64,000 nt of DNA from Bradyrhizobium ottawaense (GTDB lineage: Bacteria; Pseudomonadota; Alphaproteobacteria; Rhizobiales; Xanthobacteraceae), in contig NZ_CP029425.2 of NCBI RefSeq assembly GCF_002278135.3, forward strand, positions 3,758,001-3,822,000, read 5' to 3'. The position numbers were made by a program, and so were the translations under genes. Below, in pieces: positions 1 through 8,015 of this stretch (positions are counted from its first letter, which is position 1; the number at the start of each line of letters is the position of its first letter). The notes under the pieces are model-generated. The model ran no database searches. It was not told the origin of the DNA and worked only from the letters and a program-made list of their open reading frames with translations.

Positions 1-248
1 AGCGCATTCTCGAACAGGCCGACCTCGGAAAACCGCTCGCGGTAGAGTAGCAGCGCCCGGTCAGCAAGTTCGTCGGTTCCGACGAGCCTCTTCAGGCTGG
101 CATGCAGCGGCGGCCCAATGCACCAGGTCAGCTCGTCCTGGCTCGGGACCGGCTGGTCGAGTTTTTTCAGGGCATACTGGATCGAACCGGTGATCCCGGG
201 CTTTGGATCGGTGAGTGTGCCGTCGAGATCAAAATAGATTGTCCGCAT
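1..248 (-). CDS. HAD-superfamily hydrolase (phosphoglycolate phosphatase-like), 3' part outside the window
   Basis: The first 82 codons of a minus-strand gene are visible; the rest lies before base 1. The N-terminus MRTIYFDLDGTLTD is HAD motif I, with the nucleophilic and acid/base aspartates in DLDGT. The following helical stretch (PGITGSIQYALKKL, then GPPLHASLKRLVG) resembles the cap of phosphoglycolate phosphatase (Gph/PGP-like) enzymes. The ATG at 248 is the natural start because motif I begins within six residues of it. The substrate cannot be deduced. It is divergent from the transglycosylase gene, with about 75 bases between their starts. Confidence 0.85.
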   Translation of the reverse strand, partial: MRTIYFDLDGTLTDPKPGITGSIQYALKKLDQPVPSQDELTWCIGPPLHASLKRLVGTDELADRALLLYRERFSEVGLFENA

Positions 249-324
249 TTTGGCCGAGCTCAGCGTTGATTATTCCGGCCGTTGCTAGTTGCCTTGGGGC
301 CCGAGTTCAAGGGCTTGGAGCGAA

Positions 325-1290
325 ATGCAGCTTGGTGGGGTCCAGAGGCTGATCTGGCAGCTGCTCGTGGCAGCGTTCGTCTGCACGTCGGCGCTGGCCG
401 AGGACGCACCGGTTCCTCCCACGCAGCTCGGCCCCGAAGCCCCCGCAAAACCGTCGCCATCGCCCGAGTCGGCGCGCGAGAGCGACACGCGGGAGTCGAT
501 CTGCCTGATCATCGAGGCCGCCGCGCGCGATGCCAATCTCCCGCTGGAATTCTTCGCCCGGGTGATCTGGCAGGAAAGCCGCTTCCAGGCCGATGCGGTA
601 GGTCCCACGACACGCAGCGGCGAGCACGCACAGGGGATCGCGCAGTTCATGCCGGGCACCGCGAGCGAGCGCGGGCTGCTCAATCCGTTCAATCCGGTGC
701 AGGCATTGCCGAAGTCGGCAGAATTCTTGAACGAGCTACGCAACCAGTTCGGCAATCTCGGCCTCGCGGCCGCTGCCTACAACGCAGGTCCGCGGCGCGT
801 GCAGGAATGGCTCGCCGGCACCGGCGGCATGCCGGAGCAGACCCGCAACTATGTCTTGGCCATCACCGGCACCAGCGTCGATGCCTGGGCCAAGGCAGGC
901 GCGACCGGCAAGGGCCCGCCGAGCGCGCCGCCGACGAGCTGTCGCGACCTGATGGCGCTGCTCAAGCGCGCGCCGAATGCTTTCGTCGCCGAGCTCGAGC
1001 AGCATGTGGAGCTTGCGGCCGCAAAGGCCTGGGGCGTGCAGCTCGCCGCCGGCTTCGACCGTAACAGGGCGCTGGCGATGTACTCCCGCGCGGTCACGCG
1101 GCTCGGTGCCGCGATCGGCGAGCGTGATCCGAGCCTGCTGAGTTCGGTGATGCGCAGCCGCGGCACCCGTGCGTTCTACCAGGTGCGCATCGGCGCCGAC
1201 ACGCGCGGCGAGGCGGATGATCTGTGCAACCGCATCCGCAAGGCCGGCGGGGCGTGCTTCGTACTGAAGAACAAGGGTGTCGCGGGGTAG
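325..1290 (+). CDS. Secreted lytic transglycosylase with SLT domain
   Basis: A protein of 321 residues predicted to cleave peptidoglycan glycan strands in the periplasm. A signal peptide (about residues 1-26, ending near ALAEDA) is followed by a short Pro/Ala-rich linker. The SLT (GEWL-fold) domain starts near residue 52. It shows the catalytic glutamate in IWQESRF, the GIAQFMPGTA motif and AAYNAGPRRVQEW. The C-terminal part (about 200-321) has a SPOR-like look (FYQVRIGAD...CNRIRKAGGACFVLK), which would fit binding of denuded glycans; that is an inference. I chose ATG 325 over upstream TTG codons because GGAG lies just ahead and the signal peptide begins there. Confidence 0.88.
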   Translation: MQLGGVQRLIWQLLVAAFVCTSALAEDAPVPPTQLGPEAPAKPSPSPESARESDTRESICLIIEAAARDANLPLEFFARVIWQESRFQADAVGPTTRSGEHAQGIAQFMPGTASERGLLNPFNPVQALPKSAEFLNELRNQFGNLGLAAAAYNAGPRRVQEWLAGTGGMPEQTRNYVLAITGTSVDAWAKAGATGKGPPSAPPTSCRDLMALLKRAPNAFVAELEQHVELAAAKAWGVQLAAGFDRNRALAMYSRAVTRLGAAIGERDPSLLSSVMRSRGTRAFYQVRIGADTRGEADDLCNRIRKAGGACFVLKNKGVAG

Positions 1291-1292
1291 GC

Positions 1293-1396
1293 TGTCATTC
1301 CGGGGCGCGACGAAGTCGCGAACCCGGAATCCATCGCGAGGCTGTCTCTGCGGCCCGATGGATTCCGGGCTCGCGCTTGGCGCGCCCCGGAATGAC
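1293..1396. repeat. Palindromic intergenic repeat, CATTCCGGGGCGCG family
   Basis: Perfect 16-bp terminal inverted repeats, GTCATTCCGGGGCGCG at 1293-1308 and its complement at 1381-1396, enclose inner inverted segments (CCCGGAATCCATC / GATGGATTCCGGG). The element sits directly after the transglycosylase stop. Related copies occur at 3108-3235 and 38498-38578, with a one-sided copy at 18699-18762. In RNA it would form a long hairpin that could act as a processing or termination structure. Confidence 0.85.
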
Positions 1397-1466
1397 GGCG
1401 CTGGGTGCGTCACGCATGCCAGCCCCGCCGCGCGCTTCCTTGACGCGAGGCGCCGCATTGCCCGTT

Positions 1467-2456
1467 ATGCGGGCACGATTCCGCAACCCGGCCAAGACTC
1501 CCGTGGCGCTTCCTCCGCTCGATTCACCACAATGGAATAGCCGGTGGCTTGCCTTCGGCTGGGGCCTGCGCTCGATCACGCAGACGATCCTCACCATCGT
1601 GCTGTTCGTGACCTATCTCGGCATCGGCGCGCTGGCCCATGACACCCATTTCAGTCTGGCCTGGGCGCTCGCCTCGACGCTGTTCGTCTGGGCGGGGCCG
1701 GCGCAGATCATCCTGATCACCACGCTCGGCTCCGGCGCCACCGTCATCCAGTCGGCGATTGCAGTCACCGTCAGCGCCATCAGGCTGTTCCCGATGGTGG
1801 TCTCGGTGCTGCCCTTGATGCGCACGCCGACGACCAAACGGCGCGAGCTGGTCTTTGCCGCGCATCTCACCGCGGTGACGCTGTGGGTCGAGTGTCACCG
1901 TTTCCTGCCGCAGGTGCCGCGTGAACGGCGCATCGCCTTCGTTCACGGGCTCGGCTGTGGCCTCGTCTCGGTGTGCCTCGTCGCCAACACCTTCGGCTAT
2001 TTCCTCGCCGCCAACCTGACGCAGACGCTTGGAGCGGCGATCCTGCTGCTGACGCCGCTGTCGTTCCTGTTCTCGACTGCGCGCAACAGCCGCGAGGTCG
2101 CCGATGTCGTCGCGCTCGTGCTGGGCATCTTGCTTTATCCGCTGGCCGCGAAGATGAACTCCGGTGTCGATATCCTGGTCAGCGGGGTGGTGGCCGGCAC
2201 GATCGCCTATGGCGTGCATTGGTCGCGGGGTGAGTTTTGCGCAAGCGATCGGCGACTGGCATGCGCTGGCGGTGCTGTTCGTCGCCGGGGTCGTTCCCAA
2301 CCAGATCTGGCGCATGCTGGGCCTGTGGTTTGGCGGCGGCATCGACGAAGGCTCCGAACTGCTGGTTTGGGTGAGGGCGGTCGCCACCGCCATCCTCGCC
2401 GGCGTCATCGCCCAGATCGTGGTCGAGCCGCCGGGTGCGCTGGCGAGCGTGCCTGA
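1467..2456 (+). CDS. azlC: AzlC-family amino-acid exporter, large subunit (reading frame runs on into azlD)
   Basis: Hydrophobic protein with the AzlC profile: several membrane helices and the motifs GIGALAHDTHFSLAWAL, FVWAGPAQII and SAIRLFPMVVS, as in exporters of branched-chain and related amino acids that pair with AzlD. Homology-like sequence ends around GTIAYGVHWSRG (near 2230). The last 75 or so residues are Arg-rich out-of-frame translation of azlD. One extra G in the run 2227-2230 would give TGA exactly at the azlD GTG start, the usual coupled GTGA arrangement, so a one-base deletion or sequencing error is likely. The ATG at 1467 has no clear Shine-Dalgarno; GTG 1503 is an alternative. 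Confidence 0.8.
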   Translation: MRARFRNPAKTPVALPPLDSPQWNSRWLAFGWGLRSITQTILTIVLFVTYLGIGALAHDTHFSLAWALASTLFVWAGPAQIILITTLGSGATVIQSAIAVTVSAIRLFPMVVSVLPLMRTPTTKRRELVFAAHLTAVTLWVECHRFLPQVPRERRIAFVHGLGCGLVSVCLVANTFGYFLAANLTQTLGAAILLLTPLSFLFSTARNSREVADVVALVLGILLYPLAAKMNSGVDILVSGVVAGTIAYGVHWSRGEFCASDRRLACAGGAVRRRGRSQPDLAHAGPVVWRRHRRRLRTAGLGEGGRHRHPRRRHRPDRGRAAGCAGERA

Positions 2457-2580
2457 TACCTTGCGTTATGGCGCGGTGGCCGCCGGCCTCGTCGTGTTCC
2501 TGCTGACCCGCCGCTCGATCTTTGCGGGCGTCGTGACCGGCGAAGTCTTCATGCTGGCCGGCAAGTGGTGGTTGGGCTAA
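2230..2580 (+). CDS. azlD: AzlD-family amino-acid exporter, small subunit
   Basis: A protein of 116 residues starting at GTG 2230 (VSFAQAIGDWHALAV). It has four hydrophobic segments: HALAVLFVAGVVPNQIWRMLG, VWVRAVATAILAGVIAQIV, LRYGAVAAGLVVFLL and IFAGVVTGEVFMLAG. This is the size and pattern of AzlD, the small membrane partner of AzlC. The start overlaps the point where azlC should stop, which indicates translational coupling. The 3' end is 32 bases before trmO on the same strand, so the three genes may be co-transcribed. Confidence 0.82.
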   Translation: MSFAQAIGDWHALAVLFVAGVVPNQIWRMLGLWFGGGIDEGSELLVWVRAVATAILAGVIAQIVVEPPGALASVPDTLRYGAVAAGLVVFLLTRRSIFAGVVTGEVFMLAGKWWLG

Positions 2581-2612
2581 AACCGCCGGCGAACAGCCAA
2601 GGAACAGGAAAT

Positions 2613-3104
2613 ATGGTTCGCGAACAGGAGCTCCGCGAGGGCGAGGTCGCCATCGAGCTGCCACCGACACAGGACGCCGGTCTCGTTTTCATCGGCCGCA
2701 TCCGCACGCCCTGGACCTCGCGGCTGGAGACCCCGCGGCAGGGACGTCAGGACGGCCCGATCTGCCGCCTCGAGATCTTCGAGCCGTTCGTGCCGGCCAT
2801 CAAGGGCGTCGATTTCTACAGCAATCTCGAAGTGCTCTATTGGCTCGACCAGTCGCGCCGCGACATCATCCTGCAGAGCCCCAAGAACAACGAGAAAACC
2901 CGCGGCACCTTTTCGCTGCGCTCGCCGGTGCGGCCAAATCCGATCGGCACGTCGATCGTGAAGCTGGTCGGCATCGAGGGCAATGCGATCCTGGTGCGCG
3001 GGCTCGATTGCCTCGACAACACGCCGCTGATCGACATCAAGCCAGATCGGTGCGAGTTCACGCCATTGGCGGCGCCCCAGCCAGGGGATTTCGAGACGGA
3101 GTGA
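2613..3104 (+). CDS. trmO: TrmO-family tRNA (N6-threonylcarbamoyladenosine-37) methyltransferase (UPF0066)
   Basis: A protein of 163 residues with the single-domain beta-barrel signature of TrmO/YaeB: FIGRIRTPW near residue 25, the conserved RGTFSLRSPVRPNPIGTSIVKL block and GLDCLDNTPLIDIKP. TrmO uses SAM to N6-methylate t6A37 in ANN-decoding tRNAs. Bacterial TrmO proteins often carry an extra C-terminal region that is absent here, so this is the short form. ATG 2613 follows an AGGAACAGGAA purine tract. It is followed directly by a palindromic repeat. Confidence 0.85.
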   Translation: MVREQELREGEVAIELPPTQDAGLVFIGRIRTPWTSRLETPRQGRQDGPICRLEIFEPFVPAIKGVDFYSNLEVLYWLDQSRRDIILQSPKNNEKTRGTFSLRSPVRPNPIGTSIVKLVGIEGNAILVRGLDCLDNTPLIDIKPDRCEFTPLAAPQPGDFETE

Positions 3105-3107
3105 TCT

Positions 3108-3235
3108 GTCATTCCGGGGCGCGCCGAAGGCGCGAGCCCGGAATCCATCAGGCGTCAGAGTCGGTGGTGAAATGGATTCTCAGGTGCGCAATTGCGCACC
3201 ATAGCTCGCGCCAAGGGGGCGCGCCCCGGAATGAC
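3108..3235. repeat. Palindromic intergenic repeat, CATTCCGGGGCGCG family
   Basis: Same 16-bp termini as the 1293-1396 element (3108-3123 and 3220-3235, complementary). The centre differs and contains GTGCGCAATTGCGCAC, a second palindrome. It lies between the convergent trmO and HIT genes and fills the whole gap, so it may serve as a bidirectional terminator. Confidence 0.85.
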
Positions 3236-3236
3236 A

Positions 3237-3662
3237 TCAACCCTTTAACGCCGCGATCAGCTTCGCCGCGTGCTCTTCCAGCACCTTGGCATCTTCCTTG
3301 CGGCTGGCGGGCGGCAGCATCGCCACGCCGTCGTGCCGCGGCATCACGTGCATGTGCAGGTGAAACACGACTTGTCCACCGGCGGGCTCGTTGAACTGCT
3401 GGATGGTGATGCCGTCGGCCTTGAATGCCTGCATCGCGGCTGCGGCGATCCTGTGCGCGCCGCGGGCGACATGGGCGTAGTCGTCCGGCTTGATGTCGAG
3501 GATGTTGCGGGCAGGGGCCTTCGGGATCACCAGCGTGTGGCCAGGGACGCGCGGCATGATGTCGAGGAACGCGAAGACGTGCTCGTCCTCATAGACCTTG
3601 GAGCAGGGCAGCTCGCCGCGTAGGATCTTCGCGAAGATGTTGTTGGTGTCGTAGGCGGTCAT
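3237..3662 (-). CDS. HIT-family nucleotide hydrolase/transferase
   Basis: A protein of 141 residues. The histidine triad HLHMHVMP (about residues 98-105) is the active site used for nucleotidyl transfer or hydrolysis in Hint/Fhit-like enzymes that act on purine nucleoside phosphoramidates or adenylylated substrates. N-terminal NNIFAKILRGELPCSKVYEDE and FLDIMPRVPGHTLVIPK are typical of the Hint branch. The start at 3662 gives the normal family N-terminus; upstream in-frame sequence lacks family character. It lies 64 bases downstream of the FemAB-like gene on the same strand and may share its transcript. Confidence 0.9.
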   Translation of the reverse strand: MTAYDTNNIFAKILRGELPCSKVYEDEHVFAFLDIMPRVPGHTLVIPKAPARNILDIKPDDYAHVARGAHRIAAAAMQAFKADGITIQQFNEPAGGQVVFHLHMHVMPRHDGVAMLPPASRKEDAKVLEEHAAKLIAALKG

Positions 3663-3726
3663 GGCGGCTCCCCGAGAAACTTGCGCTTGGAATTTTGCGC
3701 TTACTGTCACCAGCGACGGCGAGGCG

Positions 3727-4983
3727 TCAAGGCGCCTCGTCGGCGCCTTTGCGGAACGGGCCGAGCTCGGCGAGCTCGCGTCCGGCTTCGGCGACATAAG
3801 CGCGCTCGCGCTTGAGGTAATCATCAATCGCGCGGCGCAGGCCGGGATCGGCGATGAAATGCGCGGAATGGGTTGTGCGCGGCAGGTAGCCGCGCGCGAT
3901 CTTGTGCTCGCCTTGCGCGCCGGCCTCGACATGGGTGAGGCCGCGTTTGATGGCAAAGTCGATCGCCTGGTAATAGCAGACCTCGAAATGCAGGAACGGA
4001 TGATGCTCGACCGCGCCCCAGTTGCGGCCGAACAGCGTGTCCGAGCCGATGAAGTTGATCGCGCCCGCGATCCAGCGATTGTTGCGGCGGACCATCACCA
4101 GCAGCACGTCCTCTGCCATGGTCTCGCCGATCAGCGAGAAGAACTCCCGCGTCAGATAGGGACGGCCCCATTTGCGCGAGCCGGTCTCCATGTAGAATGC
4201 GAAGAAGGCGTCCCAGGCATCCTCGGTGATGTCTTTTCCCGTCAGCCAGTGGATGGTGATCCCGGCGGGGAGCGCATCGCGCCGCTCGCGCTTGATCGAT
4301 TTGCGGTGACGCGAGTTCAGGGTGCTGAGGAAGTCGTCGAAGCTCGCAAAGCCCTCATTGTGCCAGTGGAACTGCTGGTCGGTACGCTGCAGGAAGCCGT
4401 GCTCGGCGAGCAGCTTCCATTCTTCTTCGCGCGCAAAGGTGACGTGGACGGAGGAGGCCTTGCTGACGCCGCAGAGCGCTACCAGCCCGCTCGCCAGCGC
4501 GTCCATGATGCGCTCGCGATCGACGCCGTCACGGACCAGCAGGCGCGGGCCTGTGGCCGGCGTGAAGGGAACCGAGACCTGGAGCTTCGGATAGTAGCGC
4601 CCGCCGGCGCGCTCATAGGCATCCGCCCAACCGCGATCAAAGACGTATTCGCCTTGCGAATGCGATTTCAGATAGCAGGGCACGACACCGGCGACGCGGC
4701 CGTCGACCTTGGCCACGAGATGCCGCGGTCCCCAGCCCGTGCGGATTGTCGCCGAACCCGATTTCTCAACGGCCGAGAGAAAGGCGTGTGAGACGAACGG
4801 GTTATAGGCAGGTTTTGAGAGGCCGAGGGAATCGCCTGGAAGTCCAGATGAGGTTCCCGCGCCAAGCCCGTTGCAGGCCTTTTCGTTAAGAACCTTGCCG
4901 GGATTGGCACAGGCGTCCCAGTCCTCCCGGGATACCTCGCCAATCGAAGGTAGGGCCTCGAGCGTGATTTCGGATGATGCCAT
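3727..4983 (-). CDS. FemAB/GNAT-like acyltransferase of the COG3146 (DUF482) family
   Basis: A 418-residue protein resembling the peptidogalycan biosynthesis/COG3146 family: PAYNPFVSHAFLSAVEKSGSA near the N-terminus, WGPRHLVAKVDGRVAGVVPCYLK, the FLSTLNSRHRKSIKRERR block and TLFGRNWGAVEHHPFLHFEVCYYQAIDFAI. The fold is expected to be a double GNAT domain that uses an acyl-donor such as aminoacyl-tRNA or acyl-CoA, but substrates are not established for this family. ATG 4983 gives the usual full length. It is the upstream partner of the HIT gene. Confidence 0.8.
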   Translation of the reverse strand: MASSEITLEALPSIGEVSREDWDACANPGKVLNEKACNGLGAGTSSGLPGDSLGLSKPAYNPFVSHAFLSAVEKSGSATIRTGWGPRHLVAKVDGRVAGVVPCYLKSHSQGEYVFDRGWADAYERAGGRYYPKLQVSVPFTPATGPRLLVRDGVDRERIMDALASGLVALCGVSKASSVHVTFAREEEWKLLAEHGFLQRTDQQFHWHNEGFASFDDFLSTLNSRHRKSIKRERRDALPAGITIHWLTGKDITEDAWDAFFAFYMETGSRKWGRPYLTREFFSLIGETMAEDVLLVMVRRNNRWIAGAINFIGSDTLFGRNWGAVEHHPFLHFEVCYYQAIDFAIKRGLTHVEAGAQGEHKIARGYLPRTTHSAHFIADPGLRRAIDDYLKRERAYVAEAGRELAELGPFRKGADEAP

Positions 4984-5040
4984 CGTTGCCCAAGATCGTG
5001 CATTGCAGCAGTGACTTCAAGAGGGCGCGGGAGCACGGCT

Positions 5041-5116
5041 CTCGTGCCCCGGGCGCAGCGCAGCACGCAGTGGTGCGCTGCTGAGCCGAAGCGTTGCAGC
5101 TTGTCCGAGACACGAG
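5041..5116. repeat. GC-rich intergenic repeat ending in GACACGAG
   Basis: The spacer between the FemAB-like and GDPD genes carries CTCGTGCCCCGGG...GTCCGAGACACGAG with an internal imperfect stem (GCAGCGCAGCAC / GTGCGCTGC). The same termini and GCAGCGC-rich core recur at 16788-16889, which suggests a dispersed repeat family. Boundaries are approximate. Confidence 0.55.
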
Positions 5117-5122
5117 CGTGCC

Positions 5123-5869
5123 CTACGGCACGAACCCCTCAAAGATCATCTGGTCGGCATATTGCCCGACCCGCGTCCGCTGCTCCGGGGTGCGGACCGT
5201 CCAGCCGAGCAGGGCGCAGCCGAACAGATTGCGGGCGATCCAGGGGGCGGGGGCCGGGAGGTCGTCGACCCTGAAGGCGACGAAATGGGGCTGGGTCTGG
5301 AAGCCGTGGCGCAGGTACAACATGCTATCGCGCTGCGGCTGCGTGAGCTTGGCCCAATAGTCGTCCTCATAGGTCCGCTGCGCGACGATGCCGCGCGGGC
5401 GGGAGGGCAGCAGCTCGCGCAGTGCCAGCACCTGGTCGGGATCGAACGACATGCCGACGGCGGGGCCGTCATAGGACGCCAGCACCTCGGCCATCCGCTT
5501 CACCAGCTTGCGGTCGCCGCCAAAATGGCTCTTCACCTCGATCACCAGGGGCACGCGGCCGGCGACCATGGCGCAGAGGTCGGACAGCGACATCATCCGC
5601 TCGTCGGTGTCCTTGAATTTGACGGCCTTCAGCTCCGCGGCGGTCTTCGACACGACCTCGCCGGTGGCCTCGGTGAGGCGGCCCAGCGCATGGTCGTGAT
5701 GCACCATGGCCTCGCCGTCGGCCGAGAGCTGGATGTCGACCTCGATCGAAAAATTGCCTGCGATCGCAGCCTGCACCGCGCCCGGCATGTTCTCAACGAT
5801 GCCACGGGAAATGTCATGCAGGCCGCGATGGGCGACCGGCCGGGCTGTCAGCCAATCAGGAGCGCGCAT
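5123..5869 (-). CDS. Glycerophosphodiester phosphodiesterase
   Basis: A 248-residue cytosolic GDPD-family TIM barrel without a signal peptide. PVAHRGLHD (His/Arg of the active site near residue 14), SIEVDIQLSADGEAMVHHDHALGRLT (metal-binding Glu/Asp and the second catalytic His) and LVIEVKSHFGG are all present. It should hydrolyse glycerophosphodiesters to glycerol-3-phosphate and an alcohol. The gene starts 6 bases after the stop of the RidA gene, so the two form an operon. Confidence 0.9.
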   Translation of the reverse strand: MRAPDWLTARPVAHRGLHDISRGIVENMPGAVQAAIAGNFSIEVDIQLSADGEAMVHHDHALGRLTEATGEVVSKTAAELKAVKFKDTDERMMSLSDLCAMVAGRVPLVIEVKSHFGGDRKLVKRMAEVLASYDGPAVGMSFDPDQVLALRELLPSRPRGIVAQRTYEDDYWAKLTQPQRDSMLYLRHGFQTQPHFVAFRVDDLPAPAPWIARNLFGCALLGWTVRTPEQRTRVGQYADQMIFEGFVP

Positions 5870-5875
5870 TGTCCG

Positions 5876-6343
5876 TCAGGCGACCTCGAACACGCCTTCG
5901 ACCTCGACCGCCGCGTCTGCCGGCAACGAGGCGACGCCGACGGTGGTGCGGGCATGGCGGCCCTTGTCACCGAAGGCGGCGACCATCAGGTCGGAGGCGC
6001 CGTTCAGCACCTTCGGCCCGTCCAGGAAGTCCGGGGCCGAGTTGATGAAGCCGCCAAGGCGCACCACGCGCACGACCTTGTCGAGGTCGCCGAGCGCCGC
6101 CTTGACCTGGGCCAGCAAATTGACCGCGCAGCCGCGGGCCGCCGCCGCGCCGTCCTCGATCGAGACGCCGGCGCCCAGCTTGCCCTTGGCGATCAGCTTG
6201 CCGGCGGGGTCGAAGCAGACCTGGCCGGAGACGAACAGCAAATTACCGGTGCGCACGAACGGGACGTAATTGGCCACGGGCGTGGGGGCCTCATGCAGCT
6301 TGATGCCCTGTTCCGCCAGCTTTTGCTCGACCGTGCCCGCCAT
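5876..6343 (-). CDS. RidA/YjgF-family protein (UK114-like 1 subgroup)
   Basis: A 155-residue protein with the chorismate-mutase-like Rid fold: GNLLFVSGQVCFDPAGKLIAKG, ARGCAVNLLAQVKAALGDLDKVVRVVRLGGF and HARTTVGVASLPADAAVEVEGVFEV. The arginine in HARTTVGV matches the imine-binding Arg of active RidA, so hydrolysis of reactive enamine/imine intermediates is possible. The longer length (usual RidA about 130) fits the YjgF-like-1 subgroup. The ATG at 6343 removes an uncharacteristic upstream extension. It is the first gene of a RidA-GDPD pair and is divergent from eipB. Confidence 0.85.
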   Translation of the reverse strand: MAGTVEQKLAEQGIKLHEAPTPVANYVPFVRTGNLLFVSGQVCFDPAGKLIAKGKLGAGVSIEDGAAAARGCAVNLLAQVKAALGDLDKVVRVVRLGGFINSAPDFLDGPKVLNGASDLMVAAFGDKGRHARTTVGVASLPADAAVEVEGVFEVA

Positions 6344-6588
6344 GTTCGACCTCGTTGTCCAGAAATTCCATTCGCCCCGGCATCCGTGGGAGGCCGGCCG
6401 CGCCCTGTTTCGCCCATCGTGCCGCCACATGCAAGCAACCCGCAGCAGGCTGCCTTTTGCCGAGGCGAGGCCGCAGGTTCAACGGTGGGGCCGCAACTTT
6501 ACGTGAAACGGCCTCAGTTGCGACGCAATGGAACGGTCATTAAAATGTCGAATCTGCGCATCCCAAGACGCGTCCCCAAGGAACAGAC

Positions 6589-7434
6589 ATGGTGCACCTT
6601 TTCCGGACTTCGCTCGGTGTAATGGCGCTCGCGGCGGCCGGTTTAGGCCTCGCCGACGGCGCGCAGGCCGCCAACGGTCCGTTCCTTGCGCACCAGGCGC
6701 TTTACGATCTCAGCCTGGTGAAATCGCGCTCCAATTCGGTCAATAGCGCGCGCGGGCGCATCCTCTACAACTTCACCGGAAGCTCGTGCGAGGGCTACAC
6801 CTCCGAATTCCGCCAGGTGTCCGAGCTCGACAGCGGGGAGGGCAAGGTCACGCTGAGCGACCTCCGCTCCAACTCCTGGGAAGACGCCGCGGGCAAAAGC
6901 TATCGCTTCAAGATCGAGACTCGCATGAACGAGGCCGATGCCGGCCGCGTCGATGGCTCGGCCGAGCGCGACGGGGACCACATCAACGTCAAGCTGAAGC
7001 TGCCGGCGCCGAAGAATTTCACCCTCGACGGCAAGATCGTATTCCCGACCGAGCAGATCCAGCGCATCATCGCCGCCGCCAAGGACGGCAAGCCGCTGCT
7101 CGAGCTCTCCGTCTATGACGGCTCCGACGACGGCCAGAAGGTCTACAACACGCTGACCGTGATCGGCCAGCCGATCCCCGCCGACCGCGCCGCCGCGCCG
7201 GATCCGTCGACCTCCGACGAGCACATGAAATCGCTCAAGCGCTGGCCCGTCACGGTCAGCTATTTCGACCGCGAGGCCCAGCAGAAAGAGGGCGAGCAGA
7301 CGCCGGTCTACGCGATGGCGTTCGAGCTCTACGAAAACGGCGTCTCGCGCCAGCTCGTGCTCGATTACAACGACTTTGTCATTTCCGGCGCGATGGGCAA
7401 GTTCGACGTCAAGGACAGCAAGCCCTGTAATTGA
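6589..7434 (+). CDS. eipB: EipB-like periplasmic cell-envelope integrity protein (DUF1849)
   Basis: A 281-residue exported protein with a signal peptide ending near AQAAN (residue 28). The DUF1849 body follows: LAHQALYDLSL, RGRILYNFTGSSCEGYTSEFRQ, LKLPAPKNFTLDGKIVFPTEQI, SVYDGSDDGQKVYNTLTVIG and YAMAFELYENGVSRQLVLDYNDF. The two cysteines (GSSCEGY and the terminal KPCN) match the disulfide described for Brucella EipB, a beta-spiral protein needed for envelope integrity. The 245-base divergent gap to the RidA gene holds no other gene and presumably both promoters. Confidence 0.85.
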   Translation: MVHLFRTSLGVMALAAAGLGLADGAQAANGPFLAHQALYDLSLVKSRSNSVNSARGRILYNFTGSSCEGYTSEFRQVSELDSGEGKVTLSDLRSNSWEDAAGKSYRFKIETRMNEADAGRVDGSAERDGDHINVKLKLPAPKNFTLDGKIVFPTEQIQRIIAAAKDGKPLLELSVYDGSDDGQKVYNTLTVIGQPIPADRAAAPDPSTSDEHMKSLKRWPVTVSYFDREAQQKEGEQTPVYAMAFELYENGVSRQLVLDYNDFVISGAMGKFDVKDSKPCN

Positions 7435-7453
7435 GGGGGTCATGCTCTCTCCT

Positions 7454-7543
7454 CCGTCATTGCGAGTGTAGCGAAGCAATCCAGAATCCCTCTGCGGCTG
7501 GCAGTCTGGATTGCTTCGTCGCAAGAGCTCCTCGCAATGACGG
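7454..7543. repeat. Palindromic intergenic repeat, CGTCATTGCGAG family
   Basis: CCGTCATTGCGAG at 7454 and its complement ending at 7543 frame the inner arms GCGAAGCAATCCAGA and TCTGGATTGCTTCG. Other copies are at 27947-28055 and 28683-28760. It lies between eipB and a RidA-type gene on the same strand. Confidence 0.85.
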
Positions 7544-7608
7544 GGCTGGCTCTCCCGTCCCTCACCAGCTACGCTCCCTCCCAACCAAAAACCCCAGGGA
7601 GGCAACCC

Positions 7609-8010
7609 ATGCCCAAGCTCGATCATCTCCGTCCCAGCGGCCTGCATCACAATCCCGCCTATTCCCACGTCGTCACCGCGACCGGCGCGCGCACCATCTA
7701 CATTTCGGGACAGGTCTCGACCGACGAGGAGGGGCGGATCGTCGGCGAGGGCGATATCGCCGCGCAGACCACGCAGGTGATGCAGAATCTCGGACACGCG
7801 CTGAAGGCAGCCGGCGCGAGCTATTCCAACATCGTGAAGATCACGACCTTCGTCGTGAACTACAAGCCGGAGCTGCGCCCCATCATCGGCAAGGCCCGCT
7901 CGGCCTTCTTCGAAGGCATGGAGCCGCCGGCCTCGACCCTGGTCGGCGTCTCCGCGCTCGCCGCGCCGGAATGGCTGATCGAGATCGAGGCGATCGCCGT
8001 CGCGGATTGA
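7609..8010 (+). CDS. RidA-family protein lacking the canonical arginine
   Basis: A 133-residue single-domain Rid protein: ARTIYISGQVSTDEEGRIVGEGDIAAQTTQVMQNLGHALKAAGA, IVKITTFVVNYKPELRP and the C-terminal LVGVSALAAPEWLIEIEAIAV. At the position where RidA has the substrate-binding Arg (usually PARSTV) this protein reads PPASTLVGV, so classical imine deaminase activity is doubtful; this resembles the Arg-less Rid subgroups. ATG 7609 is set by a strong AGGGAGG at 7596-7602; the upstream in-frame sequence is repeat-derived. Confidence 0.85.
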   Translation: MPKLDHLRPSGLHHNPAYSHVVTATGARTIYISGQVSTDEEGRIVGEGDIAAQTTQVMQNLGHALKAAGASYSNIVKITTFVVNYKPELRPIIGKARSAFFEGMEPPASTLVGVSALAAPEWLIEIEAIAVAD

Positions 8011-8015
8011 TTTTC

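Noticed and set aside
1524..2408. Long minus-strand frame opposite azlC/azlD (294 codons)
   Set aside because: Its translation is rich in His/Arg/Asp/Gln with no hydrophobic core and mirrors the codon pattern of the membrane protein on the other strand.
5162..6622. Plus-strand frame of 486 codons opposite the GDPD and RidA genes
   Set aside because: Both minus-strand genes show full family motifs, while this frame has only low-information Arg/Gly/Ala/His composition.
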